The notes beneath the pieces were generated by a model. The model was given only the letters and a program-made list of their open reading frames with translations, ran no database searches and was not told the DNA's origin. Both the position numbers and the translations under genes were made by a program. From contig CAIMFE010000016.1 of NCBI GenBank assembly GCA_903840235.1, positions 1 through 11,303 on the forward strand: a stretch of DNA of 11,303 nucleotides, in the 5' to 3' direction. Origin of the DNA: an uncultured Opitutia bacterium. Lineage in GTDB: Bacteria > Verrucomicrobiota > Verrucomicrobiia > Opitutales > UBA953. Positions 1 to 7,114 of this stretch are shown here, piece by piece (the stretch's first letter is position 1; every line of letters begins with the position of its first letter).

Positions 1-1685
1 CCCGTGGTAGAACTTGCGCCGAATGGATTAGCAGCTCCGCCTGTAGATGAGGACGAGACACCCGTGTTCAAACCGGTCATCTTAGTTTCAGCAGCCGAAC
101 TGAGTGGGAAGAATTCAGTTTCTAAATCATTCGAACCCGAGTCAGGACGGATTTCTAAAATACCCTGATTAATGGTGTAGGTGAAATTGACCTGCTTGGT
201 AATTAAATCGATCGCCTTCTCTAAGGAGACATTACGCAGGGTCATATTGACCGAAGGATTCTTACGATCAGGATCAATAACCACCATGTTCACACCTTTA
301 TTTTCCTTATCGTAGGATTGGGAAATGTTGATGAGTTGGGTAATCGCGCGATCGAATGGCATATCGCGGATATTGATTTCGGGTACCGTGATAGAGCGGA
401 GCTTATCAATGGTCGGATCCGTATCGGTCTTGCCGGTGGTGCCTACGACTTCGCGATTATAAACTTCAGGAAGTTTCCAGCTTTCGTCGAGCAACTCGAA
501 AAGTTTACCTTTGGTGACGCCACGATTCCACGCACCGGAATTTTCGGAAATGAATTGGCGAATACGTACTTGGAAGGCTTTGGCTTCCGAGTTGTTTGGC
601 TGGTACTGAAGGACTTCGCGGTAAGCATCGAGCGCACCGGTGTAATCACCGTACAGATAACGAGCACGACCCTTAACTAAGAGCTCATCGATTTTCTGAT
701 CCTTGGCACGGAGGCCTGGGGAAAGGTCATCAATATTGCGGTAAGTAGGATCAGACTTCTTGTCGTTGAACTCTGCACGCAGAGCGACGGCAGCAGCTTC
801 ATCCACTTTCAAGTTTTCGAAATCTTTGATATAACCATCAGCCTTGGTCATTTCACGGGCCTCAATGGCGGCGAGGGCACGACGAGAATAAATGGCAGCG
901 ACATCGTTTTTAATGCGGGCAGCGAGTTTTGCGGTGGCGATGTTATTAGGCAGACCTTGTTTGGCCTTATCTAATTTTTCTTTCGCGGCGTCATAATCTT
1001 CATCACGAATTAAGTTTTCGGCCTCAACGACGAGCGCAGTCGCAGCAGTAATCTTAATATCATTTAATTTTGCAATGCGGTCGATTTCGGCACGCGCAAT
1101 GGCGTCGGTTCCCTGATCACCCGCTTCGCGGCGACCTAAAATATCTTGGCGAGTAAGAGCGATTTCATCGCGTAGTGGCTGCGCGGTTGGATTACTAGGA
1201 AGGGCACCATTGGCACCATCGAGGATTCTGAGGGCTTCTTTGTAATTTGCTTGGTCGGCTGATTCCTTAGCCTTGGCGATAGCAGTCTGAACTTCGCGGT
1301 AGAGATTTTGATGAGATACCTCAACGGTGGTGATGAGGTCAGCTGGCTTTGCGGGCTCAGCTGGTTTTGCGGGCTCAGCTGGTTTTACCGCAACTGGTTC
1401 GACGACGACGGGAGCACCTGATTTAGTTGCTTCAGCTGCGGAGATAGCTGCGTTAACTGCGGCTAGACCCTCTTTAGCACCTTCGTCAGCTTGATCCAAT
1501 TTTTGGAGTGCTTCATAGCGGTCCCGCGCAGTTTTTAAATCGCCTTCTTCGCGGGCCTTGAGTGCCTCGGAAAGAATTTGTGTCTTTTGCTTAATCGGAT
1601 CGCCATCCTGAGCGATCAGCGAGCCAACCGCAATGACAGCGGCGAGAGAGGCCCAAGCAAATGTGTTACGTGTGATAGTTTTCAT
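1..1685 (-). CDS. Secretin of Amuc_1098 / PilQ type, N-terminal part (3' end beyond window)
   Basis: I translated 561 codons from an ATG at 1683-1685 with no stop before the left edge, so the C-terminal secretin barrel lies outside. A signal peptide occupies about residues 1-25 (hydrophobic stretch, then SLIA-Q). It is followed by several TPR-like helical pairs (about residues 43-72, 139-168, 225-250 and 341-370, the last with LYGDYTGALDAYREVL), split by a Pro/Ala/Lys/Glu linker near 105-120. Residues about 430-515 form an STN/N0-like domain (PEINIRDMPFDRAITQL, then MTLRNVSLEKAIDLI, then a GILEIRP strand), the fold that precedes secretin N1 domains. A Ser/Gly/Thr-rich linker starts after it. 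It would form the outer-membrane channel of the pilus-like system. It is the last of the five genes in transcription order, as in the Amuc_1102-1098 cluster. The secretin call rests on the STN domain, the TPR region and the context, because the barrel itself is not visible. Confidence 0.85.
   Translation of the reverse strand, partial: MKTITRNTFAWASLAAVIAVGSLIAQDGDPIKQKTQILSEALKAREEGDLKTARDRYEALQKLDQADEGAKEGLAAVNAAISAAEATKSGAPVVVEPVAVKPAEPAKPAEPAKPADLITTVEVSHQNLYREVQTAIAKAKESADQANYKEALRILDGANGALPSNPTAQPLRDEIALTRQDILGRREAGDQGTDAIARAEIDRIAKLNDIKITAATALVVEAENLIRDEDYDAAKEKLDKAKQGLPNNIATAKLAARIKNDVAAIYSRRALAAIEAREMTKADGYIKDFENLKVDEAAAVALRAEFNDKKSDPTYRNIDDLSPGLRAKDQKIDELLVKGRARYLYGDYTGALDAYREVLQYQPNNSEAKAFQVRIRQFISENSGAWNRGVTKGKLFELLDESWKLPEVYNREVVGTTGKTDTDPTIDKLRSITVPEINIRDMPFDRAITQLINISQSYDKENKGVNMVVIDPDRKNPSVNMTLRNVSLEKAIDLITKQVNFTYTINQGILEIRPDSGSNDLETEFFPLSSAAETKMTGLNTGVSSSSTGGAANPFGASSTT
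1341..1386 (-). repeat. 18-bp in-frame tandem repeat in the secretin gene
   Basis: Units lie at 1341-1358, 1359-1376 and a partial one at 1377-1386. The first two differ at one base. Read on the minus strand they encode repeated Ala-Glu-Pro-Ala-Lys-Pro, an extended charged linker between the first TPR-like segment and the rest of the N-terminal region. Copy number of such a repeat could vary between strains without breaking the frame. Confidence 0.85.
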
Positions 1686-1703
1686 CGGAGCTTAAAGGGT
1701 AAA

Positions 1704-2630
1704 TTATTTAGTAAGTTTGGTTTTGTCTTTTTCTTTGGAAGTGGAGGTCGCAGATTTAGGATCTACGGGAGCAGGTAGGGATAGAACCTGTTGGTCGGAT
1801 CTTTGACCCTTTTTGGGGTCGAGAATGTACTTCTTCTCAACGGTCACGGTCTTGTTTACTAAGTCAATGTCTTTGATAATGTAATGGGCTTTATCGTGCT
1901 TAAAATCATCGCCTTTCTTATGGAAAGTCCATGATTTGGACGGGTCATCGGTAGCCGCAATAACCACATCGATGGTATCCTTAAACTCTAGGGGTTTTTC
2001 GTCGTTAATGGTGACCTTGCGACCCAATAATCTATCATCTAAGACTAAAATCTTTTGTTGAAAGCCATCGGCCTGTTTAACGACCTTATACTCTAGGGGG
2101 TAAACCGGGGTCTTATCGTTCAGGGGGCGCTTTAATCGACACTTCTCAAACCATTCCTTGGTTTGGGTGTTCTCGATGGAGAACTCGCGATCCTCTTCTT
2201 TGCCAGACTTTCCAGCAACGGTGGAGCGCAAGACGTAGGGGTAAGTTGGGTGGCCAACGCTTACCAGCGAAACTCCAAAAGGCGGCAGAGGGATGACCTT
2301 CTTGTTAGCTGGAACGTACTCAGCTTGGGAAGGATCCCAGGCGATATCGATGGTGGTGAAGAGATCATAATCCCAGCCATCATCATTTTCCTCTGGAGCT
2401 AACCAATTATCTTTAATCTCGGAATTTAAAGCCAATTTAGGAGTCGCAGGGTATTCAACACCGGCCGCTGTTTGTTTTAATTCAGGAATCGCTTTTTCAC
2501 GATCCTCATCCACTGGAACCAACGGCTTTACGCCAGCCAGACCTTCGCTCAACGCCCAATAACCCAGGAATGACAAAACGAATATCCCCAGAGCGGTGAA
2601 CAGAGCCAATAAATCTTTTTTGAAATTCAT
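1704..2630 (-). CDS. Amuc_1099-type pilus-like inner-membrane protein (PilP-like role)
   Basis: The protein has 308 residues. A short basic N-terminus (MNFKK) precedes one transmembrane segment at about residues 7-28, with no clear signal peptidase site, so it is probably an inner-membrane anchor with a periplasmic body. A proline-rich linker follows. A beta-rich part around residues 112-140 (PLPPFGVSLVSVGHPTYPYVL) recalls the PilP/GspC homology region that contacts the secretin. A second beta domain lies at about 180-270, and the tail is a Lys/Ser/Thr-rich disordered stretch. It sits between the PilO-like gene (16-nt gap) and the secretin gene (18-nt gap), the place of pilP in pilMNOPQ. Assignment to the Amuc_1099 family rests on order, size and topology. 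The PilP analogy is inference. No Shine-Dalgarno sequence is visible before the ATG. Confidence 0.75.
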   Translation of the reverse strand: MNFKKDLLALFTALGIFVLSFLGYWALSEGLAGVKPLVPVDEDREKAIPELKQTAAGVEYPATPKLALNSEIKDNWLAPEENDDGWDYDLFTTIDIAWDPSQAEYVPANKKVIPLPPFGVSLVSVGHPTYPYVLRSTVAGKSGKEEDREFSIENTQTKEWFEKCRLKRPLNDKTPVYPLEYKVVKQADGFQQKILVLDDRLLGRKVTINDEKPLEFKDTIDVVIAATDDPSKSWTFHKKGDDFKHDKAHYIIKDIDLVNKTVTVEKKYILDPKKGQRSDQQVLSLPAPVDPKSATSTSKEKDKTKLTK

Positions 2631-2646
2631 AGATTATAGATGCGTT

Positions 2647-3738
2647 TTATTTTTTAGGCTCGGCTTCAGAGGTGGGCTTATCTTCGGGAGCGTAAAGATA
2701 ATCGATTTGTAAAGTAATCTCTGAAAAGTTTTGGTGAACGACAACTTTACGCTCTTCCTTAGCAGGAGCCGTTGGAGTTGCAGAAGAACCCAGAACAGGA
2801 GTTGCCGTAAAATCTATCTGATCGGCAATCGCCTGACTAGGGACACCTAAGTTAGCCATCGTATTGGTTCCTAAAACCTTCAGCGACTCGGGCTGAGGAT
2901 TATTAATTTCAATCGAAGTGATTACTACCGGACGTCCGCTGGTTCTAATTTTGTTGATGAATGTACGCAGAGTGGGAGTCGTTGCGACGAAACGGACTCG
3001 GAAAGAAAGTCCATCAATCAAGGGAGGGTTACGGAATGTGCGGGTCGGTGAAAATTCGTCATTTTCGCCGCGAGCGCCGTCGACAGGTCCAAAACTACCT
3101 GCATTAGGTTTTCCGGCAGCGATGATTTCATAAGTTTCAATCGGTTCGCGATCAATGGACTGTAATAAAACGGCGGTGCGGGCGGGTGAGCTGGAACGTG
3201 CTTCGACGAGGGTCGTGTATAAAAAATCGATAATCTTCAACTGTTGGTCAACCTTGGCTAATGTCGCACCTTTAGGAGATGTACCTGGATTGCGAATATA
3301 TCGGCGAAAACCGAAATCGCATTTTTCATTCGGGAGCATCCGAATATCTTTATCCGCGGCTAGCTTTGTCCACTCATCCACATTCTGCTTTATGGATGAA
3401 GCTAAATCTGAACTCGCTAAGTTTTCCTTCCCAACAAAACGGTTGGTAGATACTGCGGAAATAACTAGGCGAAGATCGTCGCGCTGCTTGACTAGAGCAT
3501 CGTAGTCTTGCTTCGAAGCATCGACGTTTTTTGAGGTCAAAGAAACGGGGGGCACGCCTGATATAATTTCCTGACCCTTTAACAGTTTACGATAATTACT
3601 TAATTGATTGGCGAGTTTCTTCTCTTCTTCCGCCCGACTATTATTGCTCAGAAAACAAAGTGTTACGCCGGTTAAAAAACCAAGCACAAGCACGATGATG
3701 AGAGTATAAAAACCTTTATTCTTTTTAAAGTTTTCCAT
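2647..3738 (-). CDS. Amuc_1100-type pilus-like protein (PilO-like)
   Basis: The protein has 363 residues, somewhat longer than the roughly 317 of Akkermansia Amuc_1100. The N-terminus is a short basic cytoplasmic end, then a transmembrane segment at about residues 11-30 (TLIIVLVLGFLTGVTLCFL), then a charged heptad-like stretch (about 33-56) suited to a coiled coil. This is the PilO/PilN topology. Residues 244-279 (LSFRVRFVATTPTLRTF, then RPVVITSIEIN) match the beta-alpha-beta pattern of the ferredoxin-like PilO periplasmic domain, and 339-349 give a last strand. It follows the PilM-PilN fusion with a 5-nt gap, so translation is probably coupled. In pilus systems PilO pairs with PilN in the periplasm to link the PilM ring to PilP and the secretin. 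The Akkermansia homologue is known as a host-signalling (TLR2) surface protein, but nothing here shows such a role. Confidence 0.82.
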   Translation of the reverse strand: MENFKKNKGFYTLIIVLVLGFLTGVTLCFLSNNSRAEEEKKLANQLSNYRKLLKGQEIISGVPPVSLTSKNVDASKQDYDALVKQRDDLRLVISAVSTNRFVGKENLASSDLASSIKQNVDEWTKLAADKDIRMLPNEKCDFGFRRYIRNPGTSPKGATLAKVDQQLKIIDFLYTTLVEARSSSPARTAVLLQSIDREPIETYEIIAAGKPNAGSFGPVDGARGENDEFSPTRTFRNPPLIDGLSFRVRFVATTPTLRTFINKIRTSGRPVVITSIEINNPQPESLKVLGTNTMANLGVPSQAIADQIDFTATPVLGSSATPTAPAKEERKVVVHQNFSEITLQIDYLYAPEDKPTSEAEPKK

Positions 3739-3743
3739 GGAAA

Positions 3744-5438
3744 TTAAAGGGCTTTTTCGGATTTAATCACCAGCGTTAAAGTGGTGCGTGGAACATTGGC
3801 CTCTTTCGTGAAATCTACTTTAATTTCATCTTCAGGAATTTCGGCTACGAAGGGCGATTTCTTGAGGCTTTCAACTAAGGCGGCTTTACGCTCTTTAAAT
3901 TCTTGAGCCTTAAAAGATTTTCCTGGAGGAACTTTTTCCAACAAGGTGCGTGTCGTAATCGTGATTTTGGTGACGTTAGTAGCGACCCTAGAAGCATCTG
4001 GATCTGTACTCGTCGTTGCGACGACGGCGGACTCACGACGAACACGTAATTCCTCAATCCAGGTATTCTTAGCGGTGAGCACTCTGGACTGTAAATCAGC
4101 GAGGAAAATCGGCCAGTTGGGTGAATTAGAAACCGCAAACTCCAATTGTTGATTGACCGCTAAGACCGCTAGAGAATCTTCGCGGTTTTGTTTAATCGTC
4201 TTCTGATAATTAATCAGCTCATCCGATTTCTTCTTAAGTATCTTGGTTTGTTCTTTGTTATACTCAACCCCAGCATTAAGGGTGAACAAGATGGGTACAG
4301 GGGCGAGCGCGAGAAGCAGAGCAGCGATTACAAATTTGATTTTTTGTGATTCAAAACTAATTTGTCCGGCGATATCACGCGGAATTAAATTAACTCCAAG
4401 GGCCGCAGGGGAAAGTAATCGAGAGGCTTCACCGATTACTTCCGAAAGTTGGTGAATATGCTGCATCACATATTCTGCATTGATTTCAGAACTCAGTGAA
4501 ATAACCCCGAGTGGATTAAATTCTTCGACAGGTAAAGCGAGGGCTTCGCTCAACTGTTGGCTTAATCCAGGAACTTGGCTACTGCGACCGGTGATGACAA
4601 TTTTGGTCGGTCGACGACCCGAGCGCTTGATGCTGATGAGGCGGCGATTGATATCCTGACTAAGTCGACGGTTAAAGCTTTGCTTGTTCGCTTCTAAAAT
4701 AGCGAACTGCGGATCGGACTCAGGTAATTGAATGACGTTCGTGAAAAAGCCCACCTTGAGTGATTCGGCGTTAATCACCGGCTGTCCGGTGTTGTCTGAA
4801 ATACCTTGGGTAAGTAAATTACCACCGAGATTGGCAGCTTGAATGCTCGTTCCCTTCGAACTGATAAAACTTAAACCCGTGGTGCGAGCACCGACGTTGA
4901 TAAATAAAATTTCTTCGTCTTCAGCAACACCACCACTCACAAATTGTTGAGCCTGCACATCTAAAATCGGAGCAGCTTGAATGACTTGCGGACGAATACC
5001 TGTCAGTGCAATCGCGTTAGCAATACGACCGGCTTGATCAGTACGCAGGGCAAAAAGTAAAACTTCTGCCTCCACGCCATCGGTCGACATAATCTGACTA
5101 TCCCAAACCACTTCGTTGAGCGGATAGGGAATATTGTTTTGCGCCTCAAAGGCAATAACCTGGGCCTGGCGGGCACTATCTACTTGGGCGACTTTTAAAG
5201 ATTTTTGTAAGAGTAAAAAACTGGGGACGATAACGGTAGCAGTACCCTTGATATTTTTATTGGAAGCTAAGCGGGCAACAGCACTGGTCGCTGCATTGAT
5301 CCATTCTTCGTCGCCCAGCGCAGGGGTTAAGTCCTCGGTGTAAAATTGTTCTAAAATTAACTTAGCGCCATCCGTACGGAATGCCGAAATAGAAACGTGC
5401 GAAGCAGCGAGGTTAACGATTAAATTTTTCTTACTCAT
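3744..5438 (-). CDS. pilM: PilM-PilN fusion, Amuc_1101-type pilus complex protein
   Basis: The protein has 564 residues, far longer than the usual 350 or so of PilM. Residues 1-345 form an actin-like (FtsA/PilM) ATPase fold: an N-terminal strand pair, NNIPYPLNEVVWD (101-113) typical of PilM, a phosphate-binding loop INVGARTTGLSFI (180-192), GGNLLTQGIS (205-214) and the adenosine-site motif KIVITGRSSQVPGL (279-292). At 350-357 the sequence NLIPRDIA matches the PilN N-terminal signature that normally binds PilM in trans. A transmembrane segment follows (about 367-386), then a coiled coil (390-430) and a PilN-like periplasmic domain (about 440-564). PilM and PilN are therefore one chain that anchors the cytoplasmic ring in the membrane. 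The ATG follows the previous stop by 15 nt, and the PilO-like gene begins 5 nt downstream. This architecture is expected for the Amuc_1101 family. Confidence 0.9.
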   Translation of the reverse strand: MSKKNLIVNLAASHVSISAFRTDGAKLILEQFYTEDLTPALGDEEWINAATSAVARLASNKNIKGTATVIVPSFLLLQKSLKVAQVDSARQAQVIAFEAQNNIPYPLNEVVWDSQIMSTDGVEAEVLLFALRTDQAGRIANAIALTGIRPQVIQAAPILDVQAQQFVSGGVAEDEEILFINVGARTTGLSFISSKGTSIQAANLGGNLLTQGISDNTGQPVINAESLKVGFFTNVIQLPESDPQFAILEANKQSFNRRLSQDINRRLISIKRSGRRPTKIVITGRSSQVPGLSQQLSEALALPVEEFNPLGVISLSSEINAEYVMQHIHQLSEVIGEASRLLSPAALGVNLIPRDIAGQISFESQKIKFVIAALLLALAPVPILFTLNAGVEYNKEQTKILKKKSDELINYQKTIKQNREDSLAVLAVNQQLEFAVSNSPNWPIFLADLQSRVLTAKNTWIEELRVRRESAVVATTSTDPDASRVATNVTKITITTRTLLEKVPPGKSFKAQEFKERKAALVESLKKSPFVAEIPEDEIKVDFTKEANVPRTTLTLVIKSEKAL

Positions 5439-5453
5439 TCTTCAAAAAATTGA

Positions 5454-6164
5454 TTATTTAGCGGATAAATCTTCCCGAATGAATTCAGGGCTAGGAGGAA
5501 CCACGACGGGGACCTCAGGGTAGTTGACGAGGAATTGTGGACGCAGGATGCCAGGATTATTTCCGGCACAGCGGTCAGCGACGTCTTTAGCTCCATCAAA
5601 GTTTTTCTTTTGCGATAAGTCGCGAGAAATCGCGCGCGATTGCTCGGCAATAACACTACCCTTAGCATCAAAAAGCGGTTCCTCATTTCCCGAGACTTCG
5701 GGCTGAACATAATAAAAGTCGGGCTCCTTGCGAAGGTTGTCGCGCTTTACCACGTCCCCCGGCAAATAAAACGAAACCGTGCGCGGCTGATTTACTTCGA
5801 GGGTTAAAATAGTGACCGCTGAGCGGTAGTAATTCCAGTCTTCAGGCTTCGCTGACTTAGTTTTATAAACCTGTGTGACCGTGAGTTTAATTTTATCGAC
5901 CCATGATTTATTCAGGGCTTTAGGATCGGGATTATAATTAGCCGCAACCTCGACCTGCATACGATTCCAGGGATTGATTTGTCCGCCTAATCTGTGCTGA
6001 AAAAACTTAACATCTTTAACCACAATTACCGACTTTGAAGTGGCAGACTGGACCTTCTCGGACGCAGCATTACCCCCCTGAGTGGCGGTCGCTTGGGCGA
6101 ACAATCCTACAGGGAAAAAAACCAACACCAGGAGTACGGTGTGTACGGCTTTATTAAGGGGCAT
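5454..6164 (-). CDS. Amuc_1102-type exported pilus-like protein
   Basis: This is the first gene of the minus-strand pilus-like operon, 236 residues from the ATG at 6162-6164. An in-frame TTG six bases upstream (6168-6170) is possible but less likely. The N-terminus is a clear signal peptide (about residues 1-24: NKAVHTVLLVLVFFPVGLFA, cleavage near FA-Q). The mature part begins with a Thr/Gly/Ser-rich linker and continues as a beta-rich domain (VIVVKDVKFFQHRLGG, then MQVEVAANYNP, IKLTVTQVYKT and TILTLEV). It ends with a conserved-looking segment holding one Cys (DRCAGNNPGILRP) and a proline-rich tail. Homologues of the Amuc_1102 family are encoded next to PilM-like genes. Their biochemical role is not established, and a periplasmic accessory to the alignment complex is the natural inference. 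There is no Shine-Dalgarno sequence. Confidence 0.75.
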   Translation of the reverse strand: MPLNKAVHTVLLVLVFFPVGLFAQATATQGGNAASEKVQSATSKSVIVVKDVKFFQHRLGGQINPWNRMQVEVAANYNPDPKALNKSWVDKIKLTVTQVYKTKSAKPEDWNYYRSAVTILTLEVNQPRTVSFYLPGDVVKRDNLRKEPDFYYVQPEVSGNEEPLFDAKGSVIAEQSRAISRDLSQKKNFDGAKDVADRCAGNNPGILRPQFLVNYPEVPVVVPPSPEFIREDLSAK

Positions 6165-6222
6165 AAGCAATCTATCGGTAGGATTCGCTACCCTGTTGGC
6201 AAATGTAAAAAGGCAGGGAACT

Positions 6223-6268
6223 GAGATTTAGATGCAAATAACTTGCATTAAAGCGGGCGAGATTTAGA
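6223..6268. repeat. 10-bp direct repeat pair flanking the operator-like dyad
   Basis: GAGATTTAGA occurs exactly at 6223-6232 and again at 6259-6268, 36 bp apart start to start, on either side of the inverted repeat. The whole block sits in the 113-bp divergent space between the pilus-like operon and the metal transporter operon, so it could serve either direction. Confidence 0.7.
6232..6248. promoter_or_regulatory. Candidate metal-repressor operator (17-bp inverted repeat)
   Basis: ATGCAAATAACTTGCAT has perfect 6-bp arms around a 5-bp centre and lies 29 bp before the binding-protein start. Its TGCAA-N5-TTGCA form resembles operators of Fur-family metal regulators such as Mur and Zur, which commonly control this transporter class. 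Identical 10-bp direct repeats GAGATTTAGA at 6223-6232 and 6259-6268 flank it. Assignment to a regulator is inference, and no regulator gene of that family is in the window. Confidence 0.5.
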
Positions 6269-6277
6269 CCTTATATC

Positions 6278-7114
6278 ATGCTTCGATTGATCACTCTTGG
6301 CGGCCTGTATTTGTGTCTCATCATTGATGCCAAAGCGCAAATAACATCGAGCTTCACGATTATTGATTATTGGGTTGGAAAACTAGTGACCGGGCCAGTC
6401 ACTATTCATCAATCCATCATCCCCAGCGGTGGAGAACTGCATGGCTATCAATTAAGCCCTTCGGACAGTCTAAAACTCTCTAAATCACAGGTAATCATTG
6501 GCTTAAACCCGCATTCTGAACCCTGGCTAAACGATTGGATTAAGGCAAATAATCGCTCGGCTTCAGTCATTTGGATTAACGAAAAGTTTAGTCAGGTATC
6601 TCACCCGTGGATGAGTCCGGTCGTCTCAAAAGCCATGGTAAAAACACTCCATGACGGACTAATGATTCGAAAATTAAGTTCAGAAGTTAATCTAAATCAA
6701 GTACTTGCAGAAATAAATGACACGGAGCAATCGGTAGTTCGGGCATTTGCCACCGTTCCAGAAAATCGCCGAATCATCATCACCCAGCACCCAAATCTGT
6801 CGGCTTTTGCTGAGGCATTTAATCTCGAAGTGGCGGGCAGCATCCTCGAAAGCCCTGAAGCGGAGTCCGCCGATCCGTCGGCACAAAAATACTCTCAACT
6901 ATTAAAGCTAATCAAAGCTCGAAACATCCGGGTGATTACCTGCGACGCCGGCCAAAATAATCGCGTAGCCCAACAGCTCGCCAAAGATGCAAAAATCAAT
7001 CCGCCCCTCCCCCTCACCGTGGAGTACCTTGAAAAGAGCGGGACCCCGGGCGATACTTGGCCGAGTATGATACTCATCAACGCCGAGAAAATTTCGGAAG
7101 CTCTTAAAAAATAA
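6278..7114 (+). CDS. Metal ABC transporter substrate-binding protein (ZnuA/TroA family)
   Basis: This 278-residue periplasmic protein captures a divalent metal, probably zinc or manganese, and passes it to the permease. A signal peptide at residues 1-20 ends in AKA-Q. The three family histidines are visible: H55 in ELHGYQLSPSD, H109 in SHPWMSP, and H171 in TQHPNLSAFAEAFNL. The fourth ligand, normally Asp in LDPLG, is not obvious. E249 (VEYLEKSG) is the best positional match. The long His/Asp-rich loop typical of many ZnuA proteins is missing, and the protein is a little short for the family (about 300). The helix ITCDAGQNNRVAQQLAKDA (220-238) corresponds to the conserved C-terminal 'EPQ...LAETIA' segment. 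Its TAA overlaps the ATPase ATG by one base (TAATG), so the two are translationally coupled. Metal choice cannot be read from the ligands alone. Confidence 0.85.
   Translation: MLRLITLGGLYLCLIIDAKAQITSSFTIIDYWVGKLVTGPVTIHQSIIPSGGELHGYQLSPSDSLKLSKSQVIIGLNPHSEPWLNDWIKANNRSASVIWINEKFSQVSHPWMSPVVSKAMVKTLHDGLMIRKLSSEVNLNQVLAEINDTEQSVVRAFATVPENRRIIITQHPNLSAFAEAFNLEVAGSILESPEAESADPSAQKYSQLLKLIKARNIRVITCDAGQNNRVAQQLAKDAKINPPLPLTVEYLEKSGTPGDTWPSMILINAEKISEALKK

Noticed and set aside
318..680. Plus-strand open frame of 120 codons
   Set aside because: It lies fully inside the secretin gene on the opposite strand, whose translation gives a signal peptide, TPR-like repeats and an STN-like domain; the plus frame shows no recognisable feature.
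3155..3505. Plus-strand open frame of 116 codons
   Set aside because: It is antisense to the PilO-like gene, has no family features and is explained by the codon pattern of the real gene.
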